From the NCBI RefSeq assembly GCF_022012445.1, contig NZ_JAKLTS010000006.1, positions 124,001 to 188,000 of the forward strand: a stretch of DNA of 64,000 nucleotides, read 5' to 3'. The stretch's first letter is position 1. Each line of letters starts with the position of its first letter. The translations under genes and the position numbers were made by a program. This document shows, piece after piece, positions 31,121 through 41,096 of this stretch. This DNA is from Massilia sp. TS11 (GTDB lineage: Bacteria > Pseudomonadota > Gammaproteobacteria > Burkholderiales > Burkholderiaceae_D). Below the pieces are notes generated by a model. That model was given only the letters and a program-made list of their open reading frames with translations. It ran no database searches and was not told the DNA's origin.

Positions 31121-32203
31121 GTGATCGATTTGGCCAGCCTGCTGGGACAGAAGAGTCCACCCTTGGTCGGGGTGGATATCAGCACGTCCTGTGTTCGCCT
31201 CGTCGAGCTGGCCCCGGCTGGCAAGGGCGAGCTCCGTCTCGAGCGCTATGCCAGCGAAGCCATCCCGCGCGGCGCCGTGGTCGACGGCAACATCGAACAG
31301 ATGGACATGGTGATCGAAGCCGTCAAGCGCGTCTGGCGCAAGAGCGGCACCAAGGTCAAGCATGTGGCCCTGGGCATGCCGCCCGCCTCGGTCATCACCA
31401 AGAAGATCATCCTGCCGGCCGGCCTGTCGGAAGACCAGCTCGAAGTCCAGGTCGAGTCCGAAGCCAGCCAGTACATCCCCTTCGCCCTGGACGAGGTCAG
31501 CCTCGACTTCGACGTGATCGGCATGGCGCCCAATTCGCCCGACGACATGGAAGTCATGCTGGCCGCCAGCCGCAAGGAAAAGGTCGAGGACCGCGTCGCC
31601 ATCGCCGAGGCCTGCGGCCTGAAGGCGGTGGTGATGGACATCGAATCGTATGCGGCGCGCGCCGCGCTCGACCGCGTCACCAACCTGAGCCCGGCCGAAC
31701 CGGGCCAGGAGCAGATCGTGGCCCTGTTCCAGATCGGCGCCCAGGTCACCCACATCGCCTGCATGCTCAATGGCGAGACGGTCTACGAGCGCGAGCAGCC
31801 CTTCGGCGGCAACCAGCTGACCCAGGACATCGTGCGCGCCTATGGCTACAGCTTCGAGGAAGCGGAAACGCGCAAGCGCAGCAATGACCTGCCCGACAAC
31901 TACCAGGCCGAGCTGCTCCAGCCCTTCCTCGAGAACGCCGCCCTCGAAGTCACGCGCGCGATCCAGTTCTTCTACACGTCCACGCCCTACACGCGCATCG
32001 ACCAGCTGTTCCTGGCGGGCGGCTGTGCGGCCATGCCGGGCCTGCTCGACATCGTGGCCGACCGCACCAAGATCAACAGCGCCGTGATTTCGCCGTTCAA
32101 GGGCATGCAGCTGGCGCCCGGCATGCGCGAGTCGGCCCTGCGCAGCGAGGCGCCCGGCTATCTGGTGGCCTGCGGCCTGGCCCTGCGGAGGTTCGACGAA
32201 TGA
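31121..32203 (+). CDS. pilM: Type IV pilus assembly ATPase-like protein PilM
   Basis: A 360-residue cytoplasmic actin-like protein that binds PilN and links the pilus motor to the inner-membrane alignment complex. It starts with GTG at 31121; the nucleotide-binding start VGVDISTSCVRLVEL is typical. Further family parts are LPAGLSEDQLEVQVESEA and FLAGGCAAMPGL. It is the first gene of pilMNOPQ and overlaps pilN by four bases. Confidence 0.95.
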   Translation: MIDLASLLGQKSPPLVGVDISTSCVRLVELAPAGKGELRLERYASEAIPRGAVVDGNIEQMDMVIEAVKRVWRKSGTKVKHVALGMPPASVITKKIILPAGLSEDQLEVQVESEASQYIPFALDEVSLDFDVIGMAPNSPDDMEVMLAASRKEKVEDRVAIAEACGLKAVVMDIESYAARAALDRVTNLSPAEPGQEQIVALFQIGAQVTHIACMLNGETVYEREQPFGGNQLTQDIVRAYGYSFEEAETRKRSNDLPDNYQAELLQPFLENAALEVTRAIQFFYTSTPYTRIDQLFLAGGCAAMPGLLDIVADRTKINSAVISPFKGMQLAPGMRESALRSEAPGYLVACGLALRRFDE

Positions 32204-32829
32204 TCCGCATTAATCTGCTGCCGCACCGCGAAGAAAAGCGCAAACAGAAGAAGACCGCCTTCTTCGCCCTGCTGACCCTGGCGGGCGTGATCGGCGCCGG
32301 CATCGTGCTGGCCGTGGGCGGCTACAACGCCTCGCGCCTGTCGGTGCAGGAGCAGCGCAATGAGGTCATCAAGAAAGCCAATGGCCTGCTCGACAAGAAG
32401 ATCGCCGAGATCGCCAAGCTGAAAGAGGAAATCGAGGCGCTCAAGGCGCGCCAGCAGGCCGTCGAGGACCTGCAGGGCGACCGCAACCAGCCGGTGCTGC
32501 TGCTCGACGAACTGGTCAAGCAGACCCCGGAAGGCGTCTACCTGAAGGGCTTCAAGCAGGAGCAGCAGGCCGTCACCATCAATGGCTATGCGCAGTCGCA
32601 GGAGCGGGTGGCCGACTTCCTGCGCAATCTGGCCGGCAATTCGCCCTGGCTCGAACGCCCCGAGCTGGGCGAGGTCAAGGCCGCGAATCTGCCCGGCGCC
32701 AAGCCGAACAGCAAGAAAGTCGTGGAATTCACGCTGCGCGTGACCATCAAGCGCCTGCGTGAAAAAGACAGCAGTGCCAGCGCCAAGGCCAAGGCCGGCG
32801 CGGCCGCACCGGCAAAGGCAAGCCCATGA
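32200..32829 (+). CDS. pilN: Type IV pilus assembly protein PilN
   Basis: A 209-residue bitopic inner-membrane protein. The N-terminus MIRINLLPHREEKRK is the conserved PilM-binding tail. One helix follows (FFALLTLAGVIGAGIVLAVGG), then a periplasmic coiled coil around KKIAEIAKLKEEIEALKARQ and a ferredoxin-like domain. The C-terminus is a Lys/Ala low-complexity tail. Overlaps pilM and pilO by four bases each, so the operon is translationally coupled. Confidence 0.94.
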   Translation: MIRINLLPHREEKRKQKKTAFFALLTLAGVIGAGIVLAVGGYNASRLSVQEQRNEVIKKANGLLDKKIAEIAKLKEEIEALKARQQAVEDLQGDRNQPVLLLDELVKQTPEGVYLKGFKQEQQAVTINGYAQSQERVADFLRNLAGNSPWLERPELGEVKAANLPGAKPNSKKVVEFTLRVTIKRLREKDSSASAKAKAGAAAPAKASP

Positions 32830-33530
32830 AGAAGGTGGACATCGACATCAAGGCTTTGGCCGAACAGGTCCAGTCCCAGTTCCAGGGCCTGGCCGGGCGC
32901 CATCCGGGCATGTGGCCGCTGGTGCCGCGCCTGGCCTGCGCGCTCGGGGTCGTGGTCGGCGTCGTCGCGCTCGGCTATTTCGGCTACTGGAGCGGCCAGT
33001 TCGAAGAGCAGGAGCAGGGCGCCCAGGTGGAGCTCAAGCTCAAGGAAGAATACAAGACCAAGCTGGCCCAGGCGATCAACCTCGACGCCCTGCGCAAGCA
33101 GAAGCTGCTGGTCGACCAGTACGTCGAGCGGCTCGAGAAGCAGCTGCCGTCCAAGGCCGAGATGGCGGCACTGCTGTCGGACATCAACCAGGCCGGGGTC
33201 GGGCGCGGCCTGTCCTTCGAATACTTCAAGCCCGGCGGCGTGGTCGTCAAGGACTACTATGCCGAACTGCCGATCGATCTGAAGGTCAGCGGCAGCTACC
33301 ACGACATCGCGGCCTTCGCCTCGGACATGGCGAATCTGCCGCGTATCGTCACGCTCAATAACATGAACGTGAACGCCACCACCAGCGGCAGCCTGAGCCT
33401 GGAAGCCGTGGCCAAGACCTTCCGCTACCTCGATCCCGAGGAAGTGGCCGCGGCCAAGAAGGCCGCCGCCGAGAAGAACAAGAAGGCCGGCGCTGCCAGC
33501 GCCCCGCCCGCCGCCGGAGCCAAGAAATGA
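32826..33530 (+). CDS. pilO: Type IV pilus assembly protein PilO
   Basis: A 234-residue partner of PilN in the inner-membrane alignment subcomplex. A short cytoplasmic head is followed by one membrane helix near LACALGVVVGVVALGYFGYW, a coiled coil and the PilO core (GRGLSFEYFKPGG, GSYHDIAAFASDMANLPRIV). A Lys/Ala/Pro-rich tail ends the protein. Start and stop overlap neighbouring genes by four bases. Confidence 0.94.
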   Translation: MKKVDIDIKALAEQVQSQFQGLAGRHPGMWPLVPRLACALGVVVGVVALGYFGYWSGQFEEQEQGAQVELKLKEEYKTKLAQAINLDALRKQKLLVDQYVERLEKQLPSKAEMAALLSDINQAGVGRGLSFEYFKPGGVVVKDYYAELPIDLKVSGSYHDIAAFASDMANLPRIVTLNNMNVNATTSGSLSLEAVAKTFRYLDPEEVAAAKKAAAEKNKKAGAASAPPAAGAKK

Positions 33531-34060
33531 AGCGCCTCCTCGCCCTCAGCCTGTGCAGCCTGCTGGCCGCCTGCAGCGATAGCGACGTGCAGGAAGTGCG
33601 CCAGTGGATGGACGAAACGGCCAAGACCACCAAGACCTCGGTCGCGCCGATCGCGCCGCCGAAGACCTTTGTGCCCTTCAGCTACTCGGGCAAGGAGGCG
33701 ATCGATCCCTTCAATCCGCAGAAGCTGACGGTGGAACTGGCGCGCGCCGCGGCCAGCTCGAAGAACCCGTTCAAGCCGGACATGGAGCGCAAGAAGGAAT
33801 TGCTCGAGAGCTTCCCGCTCGACACGATCAAGATGGTCGGCGTGATCCAGAAGGGCGGCCAGATGTCGGCCCTGCTGCAGATCGACAAGTCGATCTTCCA
33901 GGTCAGGACCGGCCAGTACATCGGCCAGAATTTCGGCCTCGTCACCGCGGTGAGCGAGACCGCCGTCTCCATCCGCGAAGTGGTGCAGGATGCGGCCGGC
34001 GAATGGGTGGAGCGCCAGTCCAAGCTGGAGCTGCAAGAAAGCAAGGAGACCAAGAAATGA
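33527..34060 (+). CDS. pilP: Type IV pilus lipoprotein PilP
   Basis: A 177-residue inner-membrane lipoprotein with signal MKRLLALSLCSLLAAC and the lipobox cysteine at position 16. An extended N-terminal region, which binds PilN/PilO, is followed by a beta-domain (GVIQKGGQMSALLQIDKSIF, VRTGQYIGQNFG) that docks on the PilQ N-domains. It overlaps pilQ by four bases. Confidence 0.94.
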   Translation: MKRLLALSLCSLLAACSDSDVQEVRQWMDETAKTTKTSVAPIAPPKTFVPFSYSGKEAIDPFNPQKLTVELARAAASSKNPFKPDMERKKELLESFPLDTIKMVGVIQKGGQMSALLQIDKSIFQVRTGQYIGQNFGLVTAVSETAVSIREVVQDAAGEWVERQSKLELQESKETKK

Positions 34061-36267
34061 GCGCAATCTTCCCCGCCGTCTGGCGCGCCCTGCTGACGCT
34101 GGCGCTGCTGTGCCTGGCCGGCCAGGCCGCGGCCCAAGAGAACGCCATCGAATCGATCACCGCCAACCAGCAAGGGGCGAATGTGATCGTGAAGATTGCG
34201 ATGAAAGAGGCGCCGGCCAAACTGCCGCTTGGCTTCACCATCACCAACCCGGCCCGCATCGCCCTCGATTTTCCCGCCACCAGCAATGCCACCGGCAAGA
34301 ACACGCTCGACCTCAACCTGGGCGAACTGCGCTCGGTGAACCTGGTGCAGGCCGGTGAGCGCTCGCGCCTGGTGTTCAATCTGAAGCGCGCCCTCAATTA
34401 CGCCGCTGTAATCGACGGCAAGGCCGTGATCGTCACCATCGACGGTTCCGGCGGCGTGGCCACGGCCGTCAATGGCGAAGGCCTGCCGGCCGCGCCGAAA
34501 GAGGCCGCGCCGGCGCCCGTGCGCCAGCAGCTGCGCGACATGGACTTCAAGAAAGGCCCGAACGGCGAAGGCCGCGTCGTGGTCGATCTGCCCAATAGCC
34601 AGGTGGCCGTCGATGTGCGCCAGGTCGGCCAGAATGTGATCGTCGACTTCATCGGCACCGGCATTCCCGAAACCCTGCGCCGCCGCCTCGACGTGACCGA
34701 CTTCGGCACGCCGGTGGCCATGATCACCACCGTGCCCCAGGGCGAGAACACGCGCATGACGATCGAGGCTCGCGGCCTGTGGGAGCAGAGCGTCTACCAG
34801 AGCGATACCCAGCTCGTGGTCGATGTGCGGCCGATCAAGGAAGACCCGAACAAGCTGACCCAGGGCACCCAGGGCTACCGCGGCGAGCGCATCAGCTTCA
34901 ATTTCCAGAACATCGAAGTGCGCTCGGCCCTGCAGGCCATCGCCGACATTTCGGGTCTGAACATCATCACCAGCGATTCGGTGTCGGGCAATCTGACCCT
35001 GCGTCTGAAGGAAGTGCCGTGGGACCAGGCGCTCGACGTGGTGCTGCAGGCCAAGGGCCTCGATATGCGCAAGAACGGCTCGGTGCTGTGGATCGCGCCC
35101 AAGGATGAACTGCTGACCAAGGAAAAGCTCGAGCTCGAACAGCGCGCCCAGATCGCCGACCTCGAACCGCTGCGCTCGGAAGTGTTCCAGCTCAATTACC
35201 AGAAAGTCGAAGCCTTCAAGAGCGTGTTCGGCCTGAACGACGCCGGCGGCGGTGGCGGCGGCGACAACAAGAACCGCGTGCTGTCCAAGCGCGGCTCGGC
35301 CATCATCGACCCGCGCACCAACCAGATTTTCGTCACCGACATCGCGTCCAAGATCGAGGACATCCGCAAGCTGATCCTCAAAACCGACATCGCCACCAAG
35401 CAGGTGCTGATCGAGGCGCGCATCGTCGAGGCCCAGGACAGCTTCAACCGCAATCTCGGCGCCAAGCTCGGCTTTGCCGACCTGCGCGGCGTGCGCGGCG
35501 GCGACGTCGGCTACCAGGTCAATGGCAATACGCGCGTGGCTGTGGCCGGCAATATCAGCGGGGTCGGCACGATCACCGGCCAGGCCGCTTCGAGTTCCGG
35601 CTCGGGCGGCAGCAGCAGTGGCGGCAGCAGCGGCAGCAGCGGCACGATCGGCAATTTCGCCGATACCCAGTTCGTCAATCTGCCGGCCGCCGGCATCAAT
35701 GGCAGCGCCGCCGCCACCCTGGCCACCAGCCTGTTCTCGGCCGCGGCCAACCGCTTCCTCAATCTCGAGCTGTCGGCCCTCGAGGCCGATGGCAAGGGCA
35801 AGATCATCTCCAGCCCGCGCGTGGTGGTGGCCGACAAGGTGGCCGCCGTCATCGAACAGGGCGTGGAACTGCCCTACCAGCAGGCCACCAGCAGCGGCGC
35901 CACCTCGGTCACGTTCAAGAAGGCCAATCTGCGCCTCGAGGTCACGCCCCAGATCACGCCGGACGGCAATATCGTGCTCGAAGTCGACGTCAATAACGAC
36001 GCCAAGGGCGAGGCCACCGGCAACGGCAATTTCGCCATCAACACCAAGCACGTGAAGTCGACCGTGATGGTCGAGAACGGCGGCACGGTGGTGATGGGCG
36101 GTATCTATCAGCAGTCCGAACAGAACACCGAAACCAAGGTCCCGCTGCTGGGCGACCTGCCGGTGCTCGGCTATCTGTTCAAGTCGCAAGGCAAGTCCAC
36201 CGCGAAGAGCGAGCTCTTGGTCTTTATCACGCCGAAGATCGTCCAGGACCGCCTGGCCGCGCACTAA
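34057..36267 (+). CDS. pilQ: Type IV pilus secretin PilQ
   Basis: A 736-residue outer-membrane secretin through which the pilus exits. Start ATG 34057; signal peptide to AGQAAAQ. Two AMIN domains (IESITANQQGANVIVKI, MDFKKGPNGEGRVVVDL) bind peptidoglycan. An STN/N-domain (ISFNFQNIEVRSALQAIADI) follows, then the secretin core (VLIEARIVEAQDSFNRNLG, VPLLGDLPVLGYLFKS). Two glycine/serine-rich insertions are visible, GGGGGGD near residue 400 and a Ser/Gly stretch near residue 515, the latter probably in the gate or lip region. Last pil gene of the operon. Confidence 0.96.
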   Translation: MSAIFPAVWRALLTLALLCLAGQAAAQENAIESITANQQGANVIVKIAMKEAPAKLPLGFTITNPARIALDFPATSNATGKNTLDLNLGELRSVNLVQAGERSRLVFNLKRALNYAAVIDGKAVIVTIDGSGGVATAVNGEGLPAAPKEAAPAPVRQQLRDMDFKKGPNGEGRVVVDLPNSQVAVDVRQVGQNVIVDFIGTGIPETLRRRLDVTDFGTPVAMITTVPQGENTRMTIEARGLWEQSVYQSDTQLVVDVRPIKEDPNKLTQGTQGYRGERISFNFQNIEVRSALQAIADISGLNIITSDSVSGNLTLRLKEVPWDQALDVVLQAKGLDMRKNGSVLWIAPKDELLTKEKLELEQRAQIADLEPLRSEVFQLNYQKVEAFKSVFGLNDAGGGGGGDNKNRVLSKRGSAIIDPRTNQIFVTDIASKIEDIRKLILKTDIATKQVLIEARIVEAQDSFNRNLGAKLGFADLRGVRGGDVGYQVNGNTRVAVAGNISGVGTITGQAASSSGSGGSSSGGSSGSSGTIGNFADTQFVNLPAAGINGSAAATLATSLFSAAANRFLNLELSALEADGKGKIISSPRVVVADKVAAVIEQGVELPYQQATSSGATSVTFKKANLRLEVTPQITPDGNIVLEVDVNNDAKGEATGNGNFAINTKHVKSTVMVENGGTVVMGGIYQQSEQNTETKVPLLGDLPVLGYLFKSQGKSTAKSELLVFITPKIVQDRLAAH

Positions 36268-36297
36268 AAAAAGAATCACAGCAAAAGGTAAGACGAT

Positions 36298-39200
36298 ATG
36301 AACACCACACACCTGATCCGATCCCTGATGGCATGGCTGCTCATGCTCAGCCTGGCAGCTTGCGGTGGCGGCGGCGGCTCGCCCGGCACCACCGGCGGCA
36401 GCATCAGCAATGGCTCCAAGGTCGCCAGCGTGGTGCTGGTCGCATCGTCTGCCAGCATGGTCAACAGCGGGGCCGACGGCACCGAAGTGACGCTGACGGC
36501 CATCGTCAAGGACGCCAATAACAATGTGCTCGCGGGCGAGACGGTCGACTTCAAGTCCGACTCCGGCTCGATCTCGAACACGACGCGCAAGACCGGCACC
36601 GACGGCAGCGTGACGGAAAAACTGTCGACCAAGGGCGACCCCAGCCTGCGCACGATCACCATCACCGCCAATGTCGGCGCGATCACCTCGCCGGCAGTCA
36701 AGGTGCAGGTGGTGGCCGCGCCGCCGCCGGTCAATCCGGTTGCCTCGGTGACCCTGGTGGCGAGCGCCCCGTACATCCTGAACACCGGCGCCGACGGCAC
36801 CGAAGTGACGCTGACGGCCATCGTCAAGGATGCGAACAACAATGTGCTGTCGGGCCAGACCGTGGATTTCGCGGCCAGCTCGGGCACGATCAGCAATACC
36901 AACCGCAAGTCCGGCGTCGACGGCAGCGTGACCGAGAAACTGTCGGTCAAGGGCGACGCTTCGCTGCGCACGATTAATGTGACGGCCAGCGTCGGCAATG
37001 TGAAGTCGGCTGCGGTGCCGGTCCAGGTGGTGTCTGCGCTGCCGAGCAAGGTGGCCAGCGTGGTGCTGCTGACCTCGAGCGACACCATGCCGAACACCGG
37101 CGACGCCGGCACCGAAGTGACGGTGACGGCCATCGTCAAGGATGCGAGCAATAATGTGCTGGCCAACCAGGCGGTCGACTTCAAGGTCTCGTCCGGCACG
37201 CTGAGCGCCGGCACCCGCCTGACCGACGCCAACGGCATCGTCACCGAGAAGCTGTCGACCAAGGGCGACACCAGCCTGCGCACGATCAGCATCAGCGCCA
37301 GCGCCGGCGGCGTCAGCTCGCAGGCGCGCTATGTGAACGTGATCTCGCCGACCGTGTCGGCCCCGACCGTGCTGCTGGCCACCTCCAGCCCCAGCCTGCA
37401 GGCCGGCGGGCGCAGCGTGACTGTGACCGTGCTGGTCAAGGACAGCGCCAATAATGTGGTGCCGGGCGCCAACGTCAACCTGAGCGCCAGCTCGGGCGAA
37501 CTGGTGTTCACCAACCGTACGACCGACGCCAGCGGCGCCGTGACGGCCACCCTGACCACCCAGGACCCGAGCCCGCGCGCGATCACGCTGACGGCCAGCA
37601 GCGGCTTGTCGCCGGTGGTCACGCGGGTGGTCAACGTGGTCCAGGTGGCCCCGAGCATCCTGCTGACTTCGAGCAGCAATATCCTGAAATCGGCCGGCGC
37701 CGCCGGCACCGAAGTGATCCTGCAGGCCCTGGTGAAAGACGCCTCGAACGCCGTCGTGCCGGGCGCCACCGTGACCTTCACGGCCGATTCGGGCGCGCTG
37801 TCGGCCACCACGGCCACCACCGACGCCAAGGGCATCGCCACCGTCACCCTCGGCACCGGTTCCGATCCGACCAACCGCAGCATCAATGTGACGGCCGCCG
37901 TGAACGGCGCCCCGACCGCGACTGGCGTGGTCACCGTGACCGGCACCAGCCTGACGGTGAATGCCCCGACCACGGTCAATGTCGGCAATGTCGCTGACAT
38001 CACCGTGACCCTGACCGATTCCAACAATGTGCCGCTGGCCAACCGCAGCGTCAGCTGGCGTTCGGTCCTCAACCCGCTCAACAGCGGCACCAGCGGCAGC
38101 GCCAGCACCAATGCCCAGGGTGTCGTCAGCCTGCAGTACAAGGCCAATAGCGGCACCTCGGACAGCATCGTGTTCACCGCCCTGGGCGCCAGCTATACGA
38201 GCAGCCTGAGCATTAATGCCTCGAACTTCACGGTCCAGGTCGGCAGCAGCAAGTCGGGCAATATCAGCACCTGCTACCCGATCGCCGTCCACAACGATGT
38301 CGGCGGCGTGCCCCAGACCGGCAGCGTGAACGTGGTCAGCTCGCGCGGCACCGTGTATGCCGACCTGACCTGTACGACCCCGCTGACGGTGTCGCTGCCC
38401 CTGGCGGGCGGCAATGCCTTCGCCTACGTCAAGGCCACCAGCCCGGGCGTGAGCACGGTCTCGGCGATCGACAGCAGCACCGGCTCGACGGTCCAGACCC
38501 AGTTTGAATTCGTCGCCCCGCTGACGGCCTCGGCCTCGATCAGCGTGCAGCCCGATCCGGCCGTGATCGGCACCAATGATCCGGGCCGCACCGACCAGCA
38601 GGTCCAGCTGCGCGCCGTCGTGCTCGACAAGCCGAACCAGGGCAATGTGGTCAAGGGCGCGCGCGTCAGCTTCACCGTGCTGTCCGACCCGAGCGGCGGC
38701 TACCTCGTGCAGCCGTCTTCGACCCTGACCGGCGCCGACGGTTCGGCCACGGTCAGCTATGTGGCCGGCGGCACCGCCACCGCCAGCGATGGCGTGAAGA
38801 TCCAGGCCCAGATCCTCGATCCGCTGACCTCGGCCTCCTCGGTCGCCACCCTGACCGTGGGCAAGCGTTCGCTGTTCATCACGGCCGGTACCGGCGCCGC
38901 CGTGCAGACCCCGTCCAACACCACCTACCAGCTCGACTACGCGGTGCTGGTCACCGACGCCGCCGGCAACCCGGTCTCGGGCGTGACCCTGACCGCGGCC
39001 GCCTGGCCGCGCGCCTACCGCAAGGGCAGCCTGACCTTCTACGCGGCCAGCGGCGGCGGCGGCTTCTGGGACTACGCGACCCTGGTGATGGACCCCGTGA
39101 CCGGCAAGAACGTGCCGACCTATAACGCCGCCTGCGCCAACGAGGACAGCAACCGCGACGGCGTGCTCGGCCCGGGCGAAGACATCAACGGCAATGGCGT

Positions 39201-39471
39201 GCTCGACCCGGGCATTCCGGTGACGATCACCCCGAGCGCGAAGACCGACGCCAACGGCCAGGCCACGATCTCGATGATCTATCCGCGCGATCGGGCCAAG
39301 TGGGTCGAGGTAGAATTCACCATTCGCGGCAGTGTTGCCGGAACGGAATCGCGCTATCTGGGCAGCATCGTGCTGCCGGGGCTGGCGGCCGACTACACCT
39401 CGTCGACCCTGACCCCGCCGGGCGTCATCAGCCCCTATGGCACGTCCTCGCTTTGTACGGATGCTAAGTAA
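36298..39471 (+). CDS. Large Ig-like (Big-1 type) repeat lipoprotein
   Basis: A 1057-residue predicted surface lipoprotein. The signal ends in the lipobox SLAAC followed by a Gly-rich spacer. At least five tandem Ig-like domains of about 95-106 residues follow ([18 protein letters not shown] recurs almost unchanged), of the Big-1 type found in invasins and intimins. Less regular Ig-like segments come next, and near residue 945-965 a calcium-site-like stretch, [20 protein letters not shown]. No autotransporter barrel is visible. It begins 30 bases after pilQ and its stop overlaps the aroKB start, so it appears co-transcribed. A role in adhesion or pilus-related surface function is inference. 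Confidence 0.8.
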   Translation: MNTTHLIRSLMAWLLMLSLAACGGGGGSPGTTGGSISNGSKVASVVLVASSASMVNSGADGTEVTLTAIVKDANNNVLAGETVDFKSDSGSISNTTRKTGTDGSVTEKLSTKGDPSLRTITITANVGAITSPAVKVQVVAAPPPVNPVASVTLVASAPYILNTGADGTEVTLTAIVKDANNNVLSGQTVDFAASSGTISNTNRKSGVDGSVTEKLSVKGDASLRTINVTASVGNVKSAAVPVQVVSALPSKVASVVLLTSSDTMPNTGDAGTEVTVTAIVKDASNNVLANQAVDFKVSSGTLSAGTRLTDANGIVTEKLSTKGDTSLRTISISASAGGVSSQARYVNVISPTVSAPTVLLATSSPSLQAGGRSVTVTVLVKDSANNVVPGANVNLSASSGELVFTNRTTDASGAVTATLTTQDPSPRAITLTASSGLSPVVTRVVNVVQVAPSILLTSSSNILKSAGAAGTEVILQALVKDASNAVVPGATVTFTADSGALSATTATTDAKGIATVTLGTGSDPTNRSINVTAAVNGAPTATGVVTVTGTSLTVNAPTTVNVGNVADITVTLTDSNNVPLANRSVSWRSVLNPLNSGTSGSASTNAQGVVSLQYKANSGTSDSIVFTALGASYTSSLSINASNFTVQVGSSKSGNISTCYPIAVHNDVGGVPQTGSVNVVSSRGTVYADLTCTTPLTVSLPLAGGNAFAYVKATSPGVSTVSAIDSSTGSTVQTQFEFVAPLTASASISVQPDPAVIGTNDPGRTDQQVQLRAVVLDKPNQGNVVKGARVSFTVLSDPSGGYLVQPSSTLTGADGSATVSYVAGGTATASDGVKIQAQILDPLTSASSVATLTVGKRSLFITAGTGAAVQTPSNTTYQLDYAVLVTDAAGNPVSGVTLTAAAWPRAYRKGSLTFYAASGGGGFWDYATLVMDPVTGKNVPTYNAACANEDSNRDGVLGPGEDINGNGVLDPGIPVTITPSAKTDANGQATISMIYPRDRAKWVEVEFTIRGSVAGTESRYLGSIVLPGLAADYTSSTLTPPGVISPYGTSSLCTDAK
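36418..37345 (+). repeat. Tandem DNA repeats encoding the first three Ig-like domains
   Basis: The 21-base run accgaagtga plus cgctgacggcc begins at 36481, 36799 and (one base changed) 37111, giving periods of 318 and 312 bases. The first two units are nearly identical over about 45 bases around the [12 protein letters not shown] codons. Later units have diverged. Such DNA identity permits recombination that changes domain number. Confidence 0.7.
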
Positions 39472-41093
39472 TGCCCAATGTGTTTCTGGTCGGCCTGATG
39501 GGGGCGGGAAAAACCACCATCGGCCGGCAACTGGCGCGCCGCCTCGGCCTGCGCTTTATCGACGCCGATCATGAAATCGAGGCCCGCACCGGGGCCTCCA
39601 TCTCCTGGATTTTTGAAATCGAAGGCGAAGCCGCCTTCCGCAAGCGCGAAGCGGACGTGATCCGCGACCTGAGCGCCGAGGACGGCATCGTGCTGGCCAC
39701 GGGCGGCGGCGCCGTCCTGAATGCTGACAGCCGCCGCTATCTGCGCGAGCGCGGCACCGTGATCTACCTGCGCGCGGCGATTCCGGCCATCCTGGCGCGC
39801 ACCGCCCACGACAAGAACCGCCCGCTGCTGCAGACGGCCGATCCGCGCAAAAAGCTCGAAGAATTGCTGGCCCAGCGCGAGCCCCTGTACCAGGAAGTGG
39901 CCCACCTGACCGTCGACACCGGCCGGCCTCACGTACAATCGATGGTTCAGACCATTCTCAACCGGCTGGGCGAACTGCAAGCGCCCGCCCCGCAAGCCAT
40001 GCCCGCCATCCCGAATCAAACCCTGCAAGTCGACCTGGGTGAACGCAGCTACCCGATCGTCATCGGCCCCCAAGTGATGGGCGAGGCCGCGCTGCTGCTG
40101 GCCCAGGTCAAGGGCCGCCAGGCCGCCATTGTGACCAATACCACGGTCGGCCCCCTGTATCTTGAGAAGCTGGCGGCGCCGCTGCGCGCGGCCGGCAAGC
40201 AGGTGGTCGAAGTGGTGCTGCCCGACGGCGAAGAGCACAAGCATTGGGGCAGCCTGATGCAGATCTTCGACGCCCTGCTGAGCAACAAGTGCGACCGCAA
40301 GACCACCCTGATCGCCCTCGGCGGCGGCGTGGTCGGCGACATCACCGGCTATGCGGCCGCCGGCTATATGCGCGGCGTGCCCTTCGTGCAGGTGCCGACC
40401 ACGCTGCTGGCCCAGGTCGATTCCTCGGTCGGCGGCAAGACCGGCATCAATCACCCGCTCGGCAAGAACATGATCGGCGCCTTCTACCAGCCGCGCGCCG
40501 TGCTGGCCGATACCGCCAGCCTGCAGACCCTGCCCGAGCGCGAGCTGTCGGCCGGCCTGGCCGAAGTGATCAAGCATGGCGCCATCATCGACCCCGCCTT
40601 CTTCGACTGGATCGAGGCCCAGATCAGCGCCCTGCGCGCGCGCGAGCCGCAGGCCCTGACGCATGCGATCCGGCGCTCGTGCGAGATCAAGGCCGAGGTG
40701 GTGCGCCAGGACGAGCGCGAAGGCGGCCTGCGCGCGATTCTGAATTTCGGCCACACCTTCGGCCACGCGATCGAGGCCGGCCTCGGCTACGGCGCCTGGC
40801 TGCACGGCGAAGCGGTCGGCTGCGGCATGGTGATGGCGGCCGAACTGTCGCAGCGGCTCGGCTACATCGAGGCCGAGACCGTGGCGCGCATGCGCCGCCT
40901 GGTCGACGCCGCCGGACTGCCGACGCGCGCGCCCGATCTCGGTGCCGGGCGCTGGCTCGAGCTGATGGAAGTCGACAAGAAGAACGAGGGCGGGGCGATC
41001 AAGTTCATCCTGCTCAAGCCGCTCGGCACGGCCGTCATCGAAAGCGTGCCGACCGAGACCCTGCTGGCCACCATCGACCACTGCCTGCGCTAG
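39471..41093 (+). CDS. aroKB: Fused shikimate kinase / 3-dehydroquinate synthase (AroK-AroB)
   Basis: One uninterrupted 540-codon frame covers both enzymes. Residues 1-176 are shikimate kinase (P-loop [11 protein letters not shown], the IDADHE Asp pair, ATGGGAVL). Residues 177-540 are 3-dehydroquinate synthase, NAD-dependent ([30 protein letters not shown], zinc-ligand HGEAVGCGM and [13 protein letters not shown]). The two catalyse separate steps of chorismate synthesis. An internal ATG at 39999 would give a 364-residue AroB of normal length but has no clear Shine-Dalgarno. The start overlaps the previous stop (TAATG). Confidence 0.9.
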   Translation: MPNVFLVGLMGAGKTTIGRQLARRLGLRFIDADHEIEARTGASISWIFEIEGEAAFRKREADVIRDLSAEDGIVLATGGGAVLNADSRRYLRERGTVIYLRAAIPAILARTAHDKNRPLLQTADPRKKLEELLAQREPLYQEVAHLTVDTGRPHVQSMVQTILNRLGELQAPAPQAMPAIPNQTLQVDLGERSYPIVIGPQVMGEAALLLAQVKGRQAAIVTNTTVGPLYLEKLAAPLRAAGKQVVEVVLPDGEEHKHWGSLMQIFDALLSNKCDRKTTLIALGGGVVGDITGYAAAGYMRGVPFVQVPTTLLAQVDSSVGGKTGINHPLGKNMIGAFYQPRAVLADTASLQTLPERELSAGLAEVIKHGAIIDPAFFDWIEAQISALRAREPQALTHAIRRSCEIKAEVVRQDEREGGLRAILNFGHTFGHAIEAGLGYGAWLHGEAVGCGMVMAAELSQRLGYIEAETVARMRRLVDAAGLPTRAPDLGAGRWLELMEVDKKNEGGAIKFILLKPLGTAVIESVPTETLLATIDHCLR

Positions 41094-41096
41094 ACC

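Noticed and set aside
33682..38292. A 1536-codon open frame on the minus strand
   Set aside because: Antisense to pilP, pilQ and the Ig-like gene; composition is typical of a shadow frame and it lacks any recognisable domain or ribosome-binding site.
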